Assembly: GCA_963813315.1 (NCBI GenBank) | Contig: CAWEYO010000017.1 | Location: forward strand, 1-64,000 | Direction of reading: 5' to 3' | DNA from: CAWEYO01 sp963813315 | Lineage (GTDB): Bacteria; Pseudomonadota; Alphaproteobacteria; Rhizobiales; Rhizobiaceae | DNA length: 64,000 bases | Shown: in pieces, positions 10,444 through 19,746 of the stretch | Layout of the letters: each line of letters starts with the position of its first letter | How positions within the stretch are numbered: position 1 is the first letter of the stretch | The notes under the pieces: generated by a model | What the model saw: the letters and a program-made list of their open reading frames with translations, nothing else | Database searches by the model: none | What the model was told of the DNA's origin: nothing | Position numbers and translations under genes: made by a program

Positions 10444-11328
10444 CTAGGCGGCCTTCGCGGCCTCAATGTTGTCCATGAGCAGCCGGCGGAAACGCGATGG
10501 CGTCATGCCCTTTTCCACCAGGAACTGCCGGTTGAAGTTCGAAACGTTGTTGTATCCGACCTCAAAGCAGATGTCGGTGATCGGCGCCTGCTCGTCGCTC
10601 ATCAAGATCTGGCAGGCGAGATTGATGCGCAGCCGCTTGACGTACTGCACCAGCGACATGCCGGTATGCTTGCGGAAGGCGCGTGAGAAAGCGCTGGTCG
10701 ATTGCCCGGCGATTGCCGCCAGGTCTGCCTCGCTGAACGGATGTGTGAGGTTGGCGCGGATGAAGGCCAGCGCCTTGTTGATCCCCGCCGACATATAGCC
10801 CGACGGATCGGGGAGATAGTTCGCGCTGGCAAGACTAATGGCCCCCTGGCCCCGGCTCAGCAGTCCGAAAATCAGCAGAAAAAGCTCGATGCGCCGCACG
10901 CCCTGCGCGCTCATCAGTTCCTTGAGCAGCGGCGCGACCTGCCGGCTCGTTTCATGCGAGAACAGAACGCCACGACGGGACCGTTCGAGCAGCGGCTGGA
11001 GCACCGCGAGTTCGGCTAGCGTTTTCTGAGCATCCGCGATGAAATGCTCGGTGAACTGTACGATGCGTCCACGCAGAGGGATGCTTGTTCCCTTGGGAAT
11101 GTCGCTGACCCAATTGTGTGGGAGGTTCGGTCCGGTCAGAACCAGATTACCCGGCTCGAACTCACCGATGAAGTCGCCGACAAAGTAACGGCCGGTCGTA
11201 ACAACCACCTGATGAAGTTCATACTCGGGGTGAAAGTGCCAGCGCACGGTCCGAAAAGGATAGCCGTGCGACCAGGCTGCGAAGGACTCACCTGGTCTTA
11301 TCTGTACGACTTCCAGATCCGGCTCCAT
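10444..11328 (-). CDS. AraC-family transcriptional regulator
   Basis: This is a 294-aa regulator with an N-terminal cupin-like sensing domain (WHFHPEYELHQVV, residues about 30-45, with GNLVLTGPNLPHNW) and a C-terminal AraC DNA-binding domain with two helix-turn-helix motifs. The first is in FSEADLAAIAGQSTSAFSRAFRKHTG. The second is in APITDICFEVGYNNVSNFNRQF, the family signature. It lies at the head of the pentitol operon in the same orientation and most likely activates it in response to the sugar. Regulators of this cupin-AraC class in rhizobia commonly sit beside sugar ABC transporters. It is intact although several of its presumed targets are broken. Confidence 0.85.
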   Translation of the reverse strand: MEPDLEVVQIRPGESFAAWSHGYPFRTVRWHFHPEYELHQVVVTTGRYFVGDFIGEFEPGNLVLTGPNLPHNWVSDIPKGTSIPLRGRIVQFTEHFIADAQKTLAELAVLQPLLERSRRGVLFSHETSRQVAPLLKELMSAQGVRRIELFLLIFGLLSRGQGAISLASANYLPDPSGYMSAGINKALAFIRANLTHPFSEADLAAIAGQSTSAFSRAFRKHTGMSLVQYVKRLRINLACQILMSDEQAPITDICFEVGYNNVSNFNRQFLVEKGMTPSRFRRLLMDNIEAAKAA

Positions 11329-11959
11329 GTCCGTCTCCTCCGACGGGCACCGTTTGTAACCCGTCTTGTTCCCTGTCGGCCACCTTGTTTGTTATCACGC
11401 GGCTCTTGACGGGAAGGCTAGCGCGAGCCGTCTGTGCCCGCCACCACAATTCAGACTGCCTACTGATACTTTTTTGATGCAAGGAGCGACTTGAATGCGC
11501 AATGAAAAATTAGCAGGGCTGGAAAGCGTCTGCGTTTGGAACGGTTCTACGGTAAGGCATTAATGGCGTTTGAGCCTGAGGTTCGTCGGTCAAACCCGCC
11601 CTGATTCAGGCCGCAGGTTTTGGGTCCGCCTGCTCGACCATGAAAGGTTCTGGCCAAGAACGTCCGTTCGGCACAAACGACTCCGTCTAGTGCGAACCAG
11701 TGGTTCATTCGCGAGATAACGAGTGTCCGTTTCTGCCGCGATCACTTCGTAGCTCAACGCGAAATCGTGACCCAAGGAGGTCATTGCCAGCGGCCAACCT
11801 GAACGTCTTCAACGGGTGTGGTGAGCGGCCATTGCGCCGACTCCGGGCGTGATGTCAATCTCCGCTCAGCCAGATTCGAGATTTCGGTCATGCTGCACCT
11901 TTCTTGTCCAAGGAACAATTCTAAACGGATTGCCGTTTTGGCGACAAAGGAGACGTGCG
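11329..11959. other. Intergenic, regulator upstream region, nothing specific
   Basis: About 630 bases between the divergent AraC gene and the GFA gene. It must contain promoters for both, but no convincing -35/-10 pair or operator repeat stands out. A ribosome binding site for the GFA gene (AAGGAGA) lies at about 11947-11953. Confidence 0.4.
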
Positions 11960-12388
11960 ATGCAAGACCATGTCCAAGACATCGAGCGAGTGGGAGGTTG
12001 TCTTTGCCACGGCGTCCGTTTCAAAGTCACCGGCGCGCCGCTTCGAGTAGGGATTTGCCACTGTACCGACTGCCGCAAATCGAGCGGATCGACCTTCTCG
12101 GCCTTTGCAATTTGGCCGATAGATGCATTCGAGCAGACGGGACTTGTCGGCACTTATGGAGGACGAAGCTTCTGCCTGACCTGCGGCGGACGTGTTACGT
12201 CGGTTCGCGACGAGGAGGCTGAGGTCATGATCGGAAGCCTCGACGAGGCGCCCACTGACCTGAGGCCGGAATATGAGCTCTGGATCCGTCGGCGAGAAAA
12301 CTGGGTGCTCCCCCTGCCTTGGGCGTCGCAATTCGACGGTGATCGGGATACTTCCGCGAATCCGGTCCCAAGCCAGCCCTTGCCATAA
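11960..12388 (+). CDS. GFA-family zinc protein (glutathione-dependent formaldehyde-activating-like)
   Basis: This 142-aa protein of the GFA fold has the expected Cys sets for zinc: GGCLCHGVRF (residues about 12-21), CHCTDCRKSSGS (about 33-44) and FCLTCGGRV (about 74-82). Members bind one or two Zn ions; a few act with glutathione and formaldehyde, but most have no proven reaction. ATG 11960 was chosen because AAGGAGA precedes it by about 6 bases and homologues begin close to the first Cys motif; the open frame extends further upstream but is out of character there. The first motif has CLCHG in place of the more common CxCG. It stands alone between unrelated genes. Confidence 0.82.
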   Translation: MQDHVQDIERVGGCLCHGVRFKVTGAPLRVGICHCTDCRKSSGSTFSAFAIWPIDAFEQTGLVGTYGGRSFCLTCGGRVTSVRDEEAEVMIGSLDEAPTDLRPEYELWIRRRENWVLPLPWASQFDGDRDTSANPVPSQPLP

Positions 12389-12633
12389 CCAGGTCGGGAG
12401 CCTGGTCCTGAGCCCGACGCCGAGCCAGTTCCTTGCCCGGCCCAAATCCCCCGCCGGTCTAACTGATGGGGGCGTTCATCGTCACATGTGCACCTAAATG
12501 CTGAACGGGGAGCGGCCCGCCCGTTCTGGATGCTCTTTGTCAGCTCCGAGGGTGTTACGCTCTGCCTTGACCAATCGTCTTTGGATGCTGGATCTTGTCG
12601 TTGCAGGTTCTCATCATTCGGAGGTCTCGGACT

Positions 12634-13362
12634 ATGGCGTTTCACAGACCCCCTATGTTTACCAACTCCGACGTTCTGACCTTTCGGCAAACGCCAGCGT
12701 CGGAATACCGCATACCTTACACCTTCGTTGAAACCCTGAACGAGGGGACCTTGTTCGACCGCTCGGCACGAACGTTCGAAGAGGCGGCCCGCACGCAACG
12801 CCTCTACGACGTTGTGGTCGGCGAAGATCAGCGTGTCATCGGCGCTGGGCTGCTGCAGGACACCCTTAAGGAAGCCGACGGGCATCGCCGGGAAGAGGAA
12901 CTAGGCGCTCTCATGGTGCATCCCGCCGCTCGCGGCATCGGCGTCGTTGCCCTTATGATTAAACTTATGCTGATCCATCGCTATGCCGTCCTTCGCACCA
13001 GCGATATGGAGGAGGACTACGTCGCGCACGTAGTCGACGGCAACTTCGGCCCAATTCATGCGCTCCTGGCAGCCGGATTTGAGGACTTCGGCGCGATGAA
13101 GCTTCACCCGGGCGAATTCGATGGCCATATCGAGCACATGATGGCCCCGGGTGAGAACTACGTGCCCATGCATGCCTACCGCTTCAACCGCGACGCCATC
13201 GACAATCTGATCCACGACCTCTGGAGCTTCTGGCACGGGGGGCGGGAGCTCAATCGTCCGGACCGGAGCCTGCGGGTGAAGGTGGACTTTTCCAGTATGG
13301 TTGATCCAACCTTCCTGGACGCTGAGGTTGAACGCATCGGCCAACTGCGCAGCCCGAACTAA
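12634..13362 (+). CDS. GNAT-like acetyltransferase, about 242 aa
   Basis: The middle of the protein reads as a GNAT acyl-CoA binding core: a beta strand with VVGEDQRVIGAGLLQ, then EELGALMVHPAARGIGVVALMIKL, where ARGIGVVA matches the Q/R-x-x-G-x-G/A pyrophosphate loop. The remaining C-terminal half (HPGEFDGHIEHMMAPG onward) is less typical and may carry a substrate-specific extension. No signal peptide or membrane segment is seen. ATG 12634 was preferred to a TTG further upstream. The acceptor is unknown, and the unusual spacing means the family call is moderate. It is flanked by intergenic stretches and seems monocistronic. Confidence 0.55.
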   Translation: MAFHRPPMFTNSDVLTFRQTPASEYRIPYTFVETLNEGTLFDRSARTFEEAARTQRLYDVVVGEDQRVIGAGLLQDTLKEADGHRREEELGALMVHPAARGIGVVALMIKLMLIHRYAVLRTSDMEEDYVAHVVDGNFGPIHALLAAGFEDFGAMKLHPGEFDGHIEHMMAPGENYVPMHAYRFNRDAIDNLIHDLWSFWHGGRELNRPDRSLRVKVDFSSMVDPTFLDAEVERIGQLRSPN

Positions 13363-13723
13363 GGGCGTGTACACATAAACGCGCAGATTGGATGCCCGTT
13401 TCAGAGTTAATGCGGACCTGCAGCGGACCGGGCACAGTGTACGCGTTTGGCCCGAATGCGACCTTCACGACGACTTCGGAGAATGGCCGCTCGGTGTTGG
13501 GAAGCTGACCTTGCCCTGCCGCGAAAGTCGGTCGTCAAAGGCCGAATCGGGAAGACAGCGGTCTTCGAATGTAACGTTCACAACGCTACCTGCTCTCATT
13601 CTTGATCCTTTTACTCGGCAGCGCGTCGCGGTATAATTAGAGCTTGCTAAAATTAAAGTGGAACAGGCGTCAAAACAGAAAAACTTCCGCTTTGGGCTAA
13701 GGATCAACTATGGGAGGCCCAAT
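13363..13723. other. Intergenic, nothing recognised
   Basis: About 360 bases before the PAP2-type gene. There is no family-like ORF. A good ribosome binding site (GGGAGG at 13712-13717) closes the stretch. Confidence 0.4.
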
Positions 13724-15076
13724 ATGCTCAGCGTCCTAAGCAAGGCTTGCGTGGTAATCCTTTTGGCAGGGAACTGCGCTTTCGCCCAATCGAATCCGAT
13801 AGAGCCAAAGGCTGGAGCGTGGAAGACGTGGGTGATCGCGTCAGGTAAGGACTTGCGAGTCCCGCCCCCACCGGATACTTCCGCAGCTGAACTGGAGAAG
13901 CTTCGCGAGCTAGCCGCAAACAACGACGCGCAGGTCGCCGCCAAAATCACGTTCTGGGATGCCGGTGCGCCCGGCTATCGATGGATCGAGCTGGTCAACA
14001 ATCGCCTTCTCGCGGGCCAGCAGATCCCCAATGCGCACCGTGTCTACACCTATCTGACGATGGCGATCTACGACGCCACCATCGCGGCCTGGGAGTCGAA
14101 ATACTTCTACAATCGGCCGCGCCCGAGCGAGGCGGATGCGACACTGCCGACCGCACTGCCTACGCCTCGCAGTCCGGCCTACCCATCCGAACACGCAGCC
14201 ACCGCCGGAGCCGCCGCTGCGGTTCTTTCCTATTTCTTTCCGGACGAGGCGTCGTCGTTTCAGGCGATGGCCGCAGAAGCGGCGCAGTCGCGTGAGCTTG
14301 CCGGTGTTCAGTTCCCGAGCGACTCTTCCGCAGGCCTGGAATTGGGGCGACGCGTGGCAGAGCAGGTGATTGCGCGGGCAAAAGCCGATGGCTCCGACGC
14401 GGTCTGGAGTGGCACCGTTCCGACCGGGCCATGCATGTGGGTCGGAGACAAGCCCGCCAATGCAACCCTGCCAAACTGGAAGCCAATCCTACTGGCCGCG
14501 CCCGATGAATTCAGGCCGCCAGCCCCGCCCGACTGCAAGTCCGCGGCCGTGAAGGCCGAGGTCGATGCAGTTCGGCAGTTCGAGCGAAAATTCCCCAACA
14601 ACTACAAAGCTTTCTACTGGCAAAGTCCAGCCGGCTTAATGACTAGCTGGTACGACTATCCCAGCAAATGGTTGTTCGAGGACAAGACGGATTCGAACGC
14701 CCCGCGTGCCGCGCGCGCTTACGCGATGGTCGCAACGGTCTATTACGACGCCTTCATTGCAAGCAACGACGGGAAGTACGCTTATTGGTACCTGCGGCCC
14801 AACATGCTTGATCCGAGCATCACTCCACTGTTCGCGGTGCCGCCTCATCCCAGCTATCCGTCGAACCACTCCACGCTCTCCACGGCTCGAAGCGAGGTCC
14901 TGGCGTATCTGTTTCCCAGCCGTGCGGAGTTCATCCGCGCAGTCGGCAAGGAGGGGGGCGATTCCCGCATCTGGGCCGGCATCCACTACGAAATGGACAA
15001 CCGGGCAGGCGCCGCGCTCGGCAAACAAGTCGCGGCGAAATTCATCGAGCGGGCAAAACAAGACGGAGCAGACTAG
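13724..15076 (+). CDS. Secreted PAP2-superfamily / vanadium haloperoxidase-like phosphatase
   Basis: This is a 450-aa exported enzyme of the PAP2/vanadium-haloperoxidase superfamily. ATG 13724 is chosen because GGGAGG precedes it and residues 1-21 then make a clean Sec signal peptide ending CAFAQ. The N-terminal half carries RPRPSE and YPSEHAATAGAA. The C-terminal half has the full catalytic set: YWYLRP, YPSNHSTLS and SRIWAGIHYEMDN, the R-P / PSxH / SRxxxxxHxxxD pattern that binds vanadate or phosphate. The partial duplication of RP and PSxH motifs in the N-terminal half suggests two related halves, only the second complete. Acid phosphatase or haloperoxidase activity cannot be told apart from sequence alone. 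It lies just upstream of the IS1182-type element. Confidence 0.75.
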   Translation: MLSVLSKACVVILLAGNCAFAQSNPIEPKAGAWKTWVIASGKDLRVPPPPDTSAAELEKLRELAANNDAQVAAKITFWDAGAPGYRWIELVNNRLLAGQQIPNAHRVYTYLTMAIYDATIAAWESKYFYNRPRPSEADATLPTALPTPRSPAYPSEHAATAGAAAAVLSYFFPDEASSFQAMAAEAAQSRELAGVQFPSDSSAGLELGRRVAEQVIARAKADGSDAVWSGTVPTGPCMWVGDKPANATLPNWKPILLAAPDEFRPPAPPDCKSAAVKAEVDAVRQFERKFPNNYKAFYWQSPAGLMTSWYDYPSKWLFEDKTDSNAPRAARAYAMVATVYYDAFIASNDGKYAYWYLRPNMLDPSITPLFAVPPHPSYPSNHSTLSTARSEVLAYLFPSRAEFIRAVGKEGGDSRIWAGIHYEMDNRAGAALGKQVAAKFIERAKQDGAD

Positions 15077-15201
15077 GGCCCGCCGGCCCGACGACGAATG
15101 TCCATACTGTCGCCGGAAACCGAAATTGATCGGCCACACCGGAAAGTCCGCAATACCGCAACTGGCGCTACCTCGCCTTTCCGGAACCGGAACTCATGAC
15201 C

Positions 15202-16782
15202 GATGCCGTTGAAAAAGTCGATTGAATCCGAGGCGTTGGCGTGATTCCGTTTTCTGGGTGATTTGCCAGGAGAACGGACTGATGATGGGTCGCCAGACCG
15301 CCGATCAAGCTCAGCTCTTCTATTCGTTCAACCTCGATGAGCGTATTCCAAAGACGCATCTGCTGCGCCGGATCGATGTGTTTGTGACGGAAGCGCTTGC
15401 TGGAATTCATAGCGAGTTGGCCGGCTACTACAGCCATACTGGTCGGCCCTCGATCGATCCCGAACTTCTGATGCGGATGCTGATCGTCGGCTATTGCTAC
15501 GGCATTCGATCCGAGCGGCGTCTGTGTGAGGAGGTCGGGCTGAACCTTGCTTACCGATGGTTTTGCCGGCTTGATCTGGAGGACGAGATCCCCGATCATT
15601 CGAGCTTCTCCAAAAACAGGCATGGCCGGTTCCGCGACAGCGATCTCCTGCGAGTTGTGTTCGAGCGTATCGTCGGGATCTGTCTTGAGGCAGGCCTGGT
15701 CAAGGGCGACGGGTTCTCGGTCGACGCGAGCGTCATCGAAGCGGATGCAAGCCGCTATCATGGCCGCGCTCCGGAGGAGATCGACTGGAGTTCGCTTGAG
15801 AGCCCGTCGCGTGCGGTGCGTGAATATCTCGACGCGCTCGATGAAGCAGAAGAGGTGGAGGCGGGTCGAAAGACCCCGAAGGTAATCTCGCTATCCGACC
15901 CGGCGTCAGCCTGGACGGCCAAGGCGAACAAGCGCGTCCAGTTTGGCTACGGCCTGAACTATCTGATCGACAACGAGCACGCGATCATCGTCGATGTCGA
16001 ACCCACACCGGCGCGGACCTTCGATGAGGTTCGAGCTACGGCCACGATGATCGAGCGCACGAAAGCGCGGTTTGGCTTGAAGCCGAAGCGGCTCGCCGCC
16101 GATACGGCCTACGGCACCGGCAAGTTCCTCGGCTGGCTCGTCGATCAGAGCATCGCGCCGCACATTCCGGTCTGGGATAATAGCCAGCGTGATGACGGGA
16201 CCTTCAGCCGCGCGGACTTCATCTTCGATCCGGTCCACAACCAGTTCACCTGTCCCGCCGGCAAGCTGCTCATGCAGTATCGTCGCAACTTCACGCTCCC
16301 GCGCACCGACAATGTCAGCGGTGGAAACCGGAAATACCGGGCCAGCAAACGAGACTGTCAGCGTTGTGAACTCAAGCCCCGCTGCTGTCCAAACACTCCG
16401 GTGCGCGATGTTCTGCGCAGCGTCCATGAAGAGGCGCGCGACCACGCGCGTCAAATGGCGGATACGCCCGAGTTCGAACGGTCGCGCAACGAGCGCAAGA
16501 AGGTCGAGATGCTCTTCGCACACCTGAAGACCACGCTCCGCTTCGAACGCATGAGATTACGCGGCCTGAGCGGAGCCCGTGACGAGTTCCTCATGGCCGC
16601 CATCACGCAAAACCTGCGACGCCTGGTGCGACTGACAACGCCCACGGCGCCGGCACCAGCATGATGGAGGCAAACCCGCAGATCCTCGCCAATGGCCAAA
16701 GGTGCATGTGTCTACAAACTGCAACCGCTATGCCTCCAAACAGGCCAAAGAGGATCCGCCAATCGAGTTTTTCCACAGCATC
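15202..16782 (+). mobile_element. IS1182-family insertion sequence, complete, 1,581 bp
   Basis: The ends form an imperfect 23-bp inverted repeat: 15202-15224 against the complement of 16760-16782, 20 of 23 matching, including the block GAAAAA and the end TCGATTG. Both ends are flanked by GACC (15198-15201 and 16783-16786), consistent with a 4-bp target duplication. One transposase gene fills the element. Copy integrity (intact frame, both ends, duplication) suggests fairly recent insertion, here into the gap between the PAP2 gene and the adenylate cyclase gene. Confidence 0.75.
15282..16664 (+). CDS. IS1182-family DDE transposase
   Basis: This is a 460-aa transposase, intact. The N-terminal block (FYSFNLDERIPKTHLLRRID, YSHTGRPSIDPELLMRMLIVG, YCYGIRSERRLCEE) is typical of IS1182 transposases. 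The DDE core follows: first Asp in GFSVDASVI, second Asp in RLAADTAYGTG and the Glu in the last third in KKVEMLFAHLK. A cysteine cluster CQRCELKPRCC between the second and third catalytic regions is also usual for this family. The start is ATG 15282 (or the next codon, ATG 15285), preceded by AGGAGA at 15268-15273. An upstream TTG at 15222 lies inside the terminal repeat and is unlikely. Confidence 0.9.
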   Translation: MMGRQTADQAQLFYSFNLDERIPKTHLLRRIDVFVTEALAGIHSELAGYYSHTGRPSIDPELLMRMLIVGYCYGIRSERRLCEEVGLNLAYRWFCRLDLEDEIPDHSSFSKNRHGRFRDSDLLRVVFERIVGICLEAGLVKGDGFSVDASVIEADASRYHGRAPEEIDWSSLESPSRAVREYLDALDEAEEVEAGRKTPKVISLSDPASAWTAKANKRVQFGYGLNYLIDNEHAIIVDVEPTPARTFDEVRATATMIERTKARFGLKPKRLAADTAYGTGKFLGWLVDQSIAPHIPVWDNSQRDDGTFSRADFIFDPVHNQFTCPAGKLLMQYRRNFTLPRTDNVSGGNRKYRASKRDCQRCELKPRCCPNTPVRDVLRSVHEEARDHARQMADTPEFERSRNERKKVEMLFAHLKTTLRFERMRLRGLSGARDEFLMAAITQNLRRLVRLTTPTAPAPA

Positions 16783-17059
16783 GACCCATTGCGGTCGTTC
16801 GCTGGTTGTGGCCCTGTTCTTCGCCGATTACGTCGGCGGGCATGTCACGTCATCGATCCAAGAAATCATGGTGTCAATCGAAGGGGGGCGGAGCGGTGCA
16901 GGCGACGGCACAGTTCGTCTCTGTCGCAAATCGCCCCGATTGTCGTCCATGTAGTGCAGCGAAGCGTCTGACATCGGCTGTATGGCCTTAGCCGATAGGC
17001 CGTCTTAGGATGATCTACGGGATCGGCTTGCCGCGATCCACTTGTGAGGGAGCTCAACC
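16783..17059. other. Intergenic between IS and cyclase gene
   Basis: About 277 bases without a gene. A small inverted repeat (TCGGCT and AGCCGA, about 16975-16996) lies roughly 65 bases before the cyclase start; its role is unclear. Confidence 0.35.
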
Positions 17060-18769
17060 ATGGAGCGGAGGCTGGCCGCCATCCTCGCTGCCGATATAGT
17101 CGGTTACAGCCGTCTCATGGGCGAGAACGAGACTGGCACCCTCCAGACCCTGAAGCGCCTACGGGCAGAGATCATCGATCCCAAGATCGATGAGCACAAG
17201 GGTCGTGTCTTTAAGACGACCGGCGACGGAATATTGGCTGAGTTTCCAAGCGTAGTGAACGCGGTTGCTTGTGCGGCCGATATCCAGCGTGGCCTGCAAG
17301 CGCGCAACTCGGATTTGCCTGCGGACAAGGTAATCACACTCCGGATTGGAGTTAACCTCGGCGACGTCATCGTTGATGAAGAGGACATCTTCGGCGACGG
17401 AGTGAATGTGGCAGCGCGACTTGAGGGCTTGGCCATGCCGGGCGGCGTCGCGGTGTCTGCCGCCGTGTGTGAGCAGATCGGCAACCGCCTCGACCTGCAA
17501 TTCGAAGATATGGGCGAGCACGAGCTTAAGAACATAGATCGGCTGGTACGGGTATTCAAAGTCGAGATCGACCGGCCACCATCGCCCGAACGGCCTGTAC
17601 CCGCATTGCCAAGCAGGCCTTCGATTGCCGTGCTTCCATTCGTCAATATGAGCACCGACTCCGAACAGGAGTACTTTGTCGACGGGCTTACCGAGGACCT
17701 TATTACGGACCTATCCCGAAACGCCGGACTGTTCGTCATCGCACGAAACTCGACCTTTGCTTACAAGGGAAAGGCGTTCAATGCCCGAACGATTGCCCGT
17801 GATCTGGGCGTACGATACCTCCTCGAAGGCAGCGCACGGCGTTCATCAGGACGTGTACGCATCAATGTTCAGCTCATCGATAGCGTTGAGGGCGGCCATG
17901 TATGGGCGGAACGCTTCGATCGTGGGCTTGACGACATCTTCGCGGTCCAGGACGAAGTAACTGCGAAAATCGTCGAGGCGTTGGTCGGTCGCCTGATGGC
18001 ACCGCCACCGCGCAACAGGCCAAAAAACTTGGAAGCCTATGATCTGTGCGTCCGCGCGCGGATACTGACTGAGCGCTCGCCGCAAGCGGCGCGAGAAGCG
18101 TACCTCCTATTGCAAAAGGCCATCGCGATCGATCCTGACTATGCGGAGGCGCATCGGTGGCTCGCCCTCAACCAACTCATAGCTTGGTTGCATTGGGGTG
18201 AATCGATGGAACCGAACCGTCGCACGGCGATGGCGACCGCAGAGAAAGCGGTCGCACTCGACCCGAACAACGCCGGCTGCCGCTGGATTTTCGCAGTGGT
18301 GTTGGCATACGAAAACCGATGGGCAGAATCAGACGAGGAGTTCTCAGCTGCGCTCAAGCTCGATCCAAATAACGCCGATGCTTGGGCGTATCTGTCAGAC
18401 ATGTCATATCTGTGCGGCAGAGTGACCGAGGGCCTTGAACAGATTCAGAAGGCGTTCCGGCTCAACCCGCGTCCTGCAAGCTGGTATTATTGGATATTGG
18501 GGCAAGCCCAATACGCCGCGCGTCAATACGAGTCCGCTGTTGCAACTCTTCGCAACGAGGACACCTATCGGACCGGATCACGCCGCATACTTGCAGCGAG
18601 CTTGGCGCAGCTTGGTCGACTGGAGGAGGCCCGTCAGGAAGCGGAAATGTTCATGGTGAGCAATCCGCATTTTACGATTAGCCATTGGGCCTCGACTCAA
18701 CCATTTCGGGACGAGGCAATGCGCGCGCACTTCGTCGATGGATATCTTAAGGCGGGCCTGCCGGAATGA
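17060..18769 (+). CDS. Class III adenylate cyclase with TolB-like and TPR regions
   Basis: This 569-aa signalling protein is predicted to make cAMP from ATP. Residues 1-170 are a class III cyclase domain. D12 (ADIVGYS) and D56 (TTGDG) bind the metals, K52 and D113 are the adenine-specifying pair, and N116/R120 (VNVAAR) serve the transition state, so all catalytic residues are present. Residues about 195-320 form the FlgO/TolB-like domain often found in these proteins (IAVLPFVNMS, GLTEDLITDLSR, YLLEGSARR, VWAERFDR). From about 330 to 560 there are tetratricopeptide repeats (AIAIDPDYAEAHRWLAL, KLDPNNADAWAYLSDM). No membrane segment is obvious. Many paralogues of this architecture exist in rhizobia and their inputs are mostly unknown. 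Confidence 0.88.
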   Translation: MERRLAAILAADIVGYSRLMGENETGTLQTLKRLRAEIIDPKIDEHKGRVFKTTGDGILAEFPSVVNAVACAADIQRGLQARNSDLPADKVITLRIGVNLGDVIVDEEDIFGDGVNVAARLEGLAMPGGVAVSAAVCEQIGNRLDLQFEDMGEHELKNIDRLVRVFKVEIDRPPSPERPVPALPSRPSIAVLPFVNMSTDSEQEYFVDGLTEDLITDLSRNAGLFVIARNSTFAYKGKAFNARTIARDLGVRYLLEGSARRSSGRVRINVQLIDSVEGGHVWAERFDRGLDDIFAVQDEVTAKIVEALVGRLMAPPPRNRPKNLEAYDLCVRARILTERSPQAAREAYLLLQKAIAIDPDYAEAHRWLALNQLIAWLHWGESMEPNRRTAMATAEKAVALDPNNAGCRWIFAVVLAYENRWAESDEEFSAALKLDPNNADAWAYLSDMSYLCGRVTEGLEQIQKAFRLNPRPASWYYWILGQAQYAARQYESAVATLRNEDTYRTGSRRILAASLAQLGRLEEARQEAEMFMVSNPHFTISHWASTQPFRDEAMRAHFVDGYLKAGLPE

Positions 18770-18772
18770 TAG

Positions 18773-19339
18773 TTGACATTTGCTATGGTCGCCGAGCGCG
18801 CCGGGCTTCCCTGCGCGACGCGAATGCCCCCGAAGCGGACATCCGCTATACTGGGCCATGGGCGAAGGAACGTCGGCCTGCTGATCAGGAAGTACCTCAC
18901 CTACCTCCCGCTCATCGGGTTTCTGGTAACCCTGGTGATCGCCGCGGTGCTGGGAGTCGACGACTGGAAGCTCACCGCGCTCGAGGTGGGGCTCTTCTGG
19001 CTTGTCGGGGTCAGCGGCATTTTGCTCGGCAGTGCACACCTGTTCACGCCCGGGCCGGTGGCGAAGGCCATCGGCTGGCCCACCAGCCGCTTCCAGTGGG
19101 AAGTCGGTCTGGCGGGCGTGGGGTACGGCGTTGCAGGCGTAATGGCGCCGGCCTTCGACCAGGGCTTTTGGCTCGCCACCATCATCGTGTTCTCGATCTT
19201 CATGCTCGGCGCCGCGGTCGGGCACGTCCGGTCGATGATCGCCGAGCACAATTTCGCGCCCGGCAATGCGGGCTACATCTTCTGGTACGACATCCTGGCG
19301 CCGGCCTTCCTGGTCGTTATGTACGTCGCCACGCGCTGA
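18773..19339 (+). CDS. Small integral membrane protein (DUF6790-like)
   Basis: This protein of up to 188 aa has about four hydrophobic segments: YLPLIGFLVTLVIAAVLGV, LEVGLFWLVGVSGILLG, GLAGVGYGVAGVMA and FWLATIIVFSIFMLGAA. It ends with a conserved-looking block, HVRSMIAEHNFAPGNAG, then FWYDILAPAFLVVMYVATR. The pattern resembles the DUF6790 family. The start is uncertain: TTG 18773 directly follows the cyclase stop, ATG 18824 gives 171 aa, and the first 35 residues look non-membrane and may not be translated. Closeness to the cyclase gene suggests co-transcription but no functional tie is evident. Confidence 0.6.
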   Translation: MTFAMVAERAGLPCATRMPPKRTSAILGHGRRNVGLLIRKYLTYLPLIGFLVTLVIAAVLGVDDWKLTALEVGLFWLVGVSGILLGSAHLFTPGPVAKAIGWPTSRFQWEVGLAGVGYGVAGVMAPAFDQGFWLATIIVFSIFMLGAAVGHVRSMIAEHNFAPGNAGYIFWYDILAPAFLVVMYVATR

Positions 19340-19746
19340 CGACGAGCTGCGGCTTTGCGTTAAACGCACACCAACGGCGCAAGGCACAATCACCTAGTTT
19401 GGCACGGTAAGCGAGCCGGATCGCCCCATCAGCATTCAACATCGCCGGTGGTCCGTTTTCGAGTTGGAACGGGAGCGAACCAGAAGTGCATATTCACAGT
19501 CTCGGAAGGCGAACTCAAGCTGACGAACCCTGTAGCGTCGACCGGAGGACGAACCACTGAAGGGGTATGGAAGCGAGCCAAATGAGGCCCGCTAGGTTGG
19601 AGCCGCAACGAACTGCCCTCGCGTCTGGTTCTGGCGCAAAGCGGACTGGCCGGCCGCCGGCTTAGCGCCACACGTTCTATGCGATGGCCAGCAGGCGCGT
19701 GTAGACTGGTCGACGCATTGCCGACGCGCCCACTCGGAGGTCCTTC
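19340..19746. other. Intergenic, nothing recognised
   Basis: About 400 bases. There is no ORF with family character and no repeat of note. A purine-rich CGGAGG just before 19747 serves the next gene. Confidence 0.4.
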
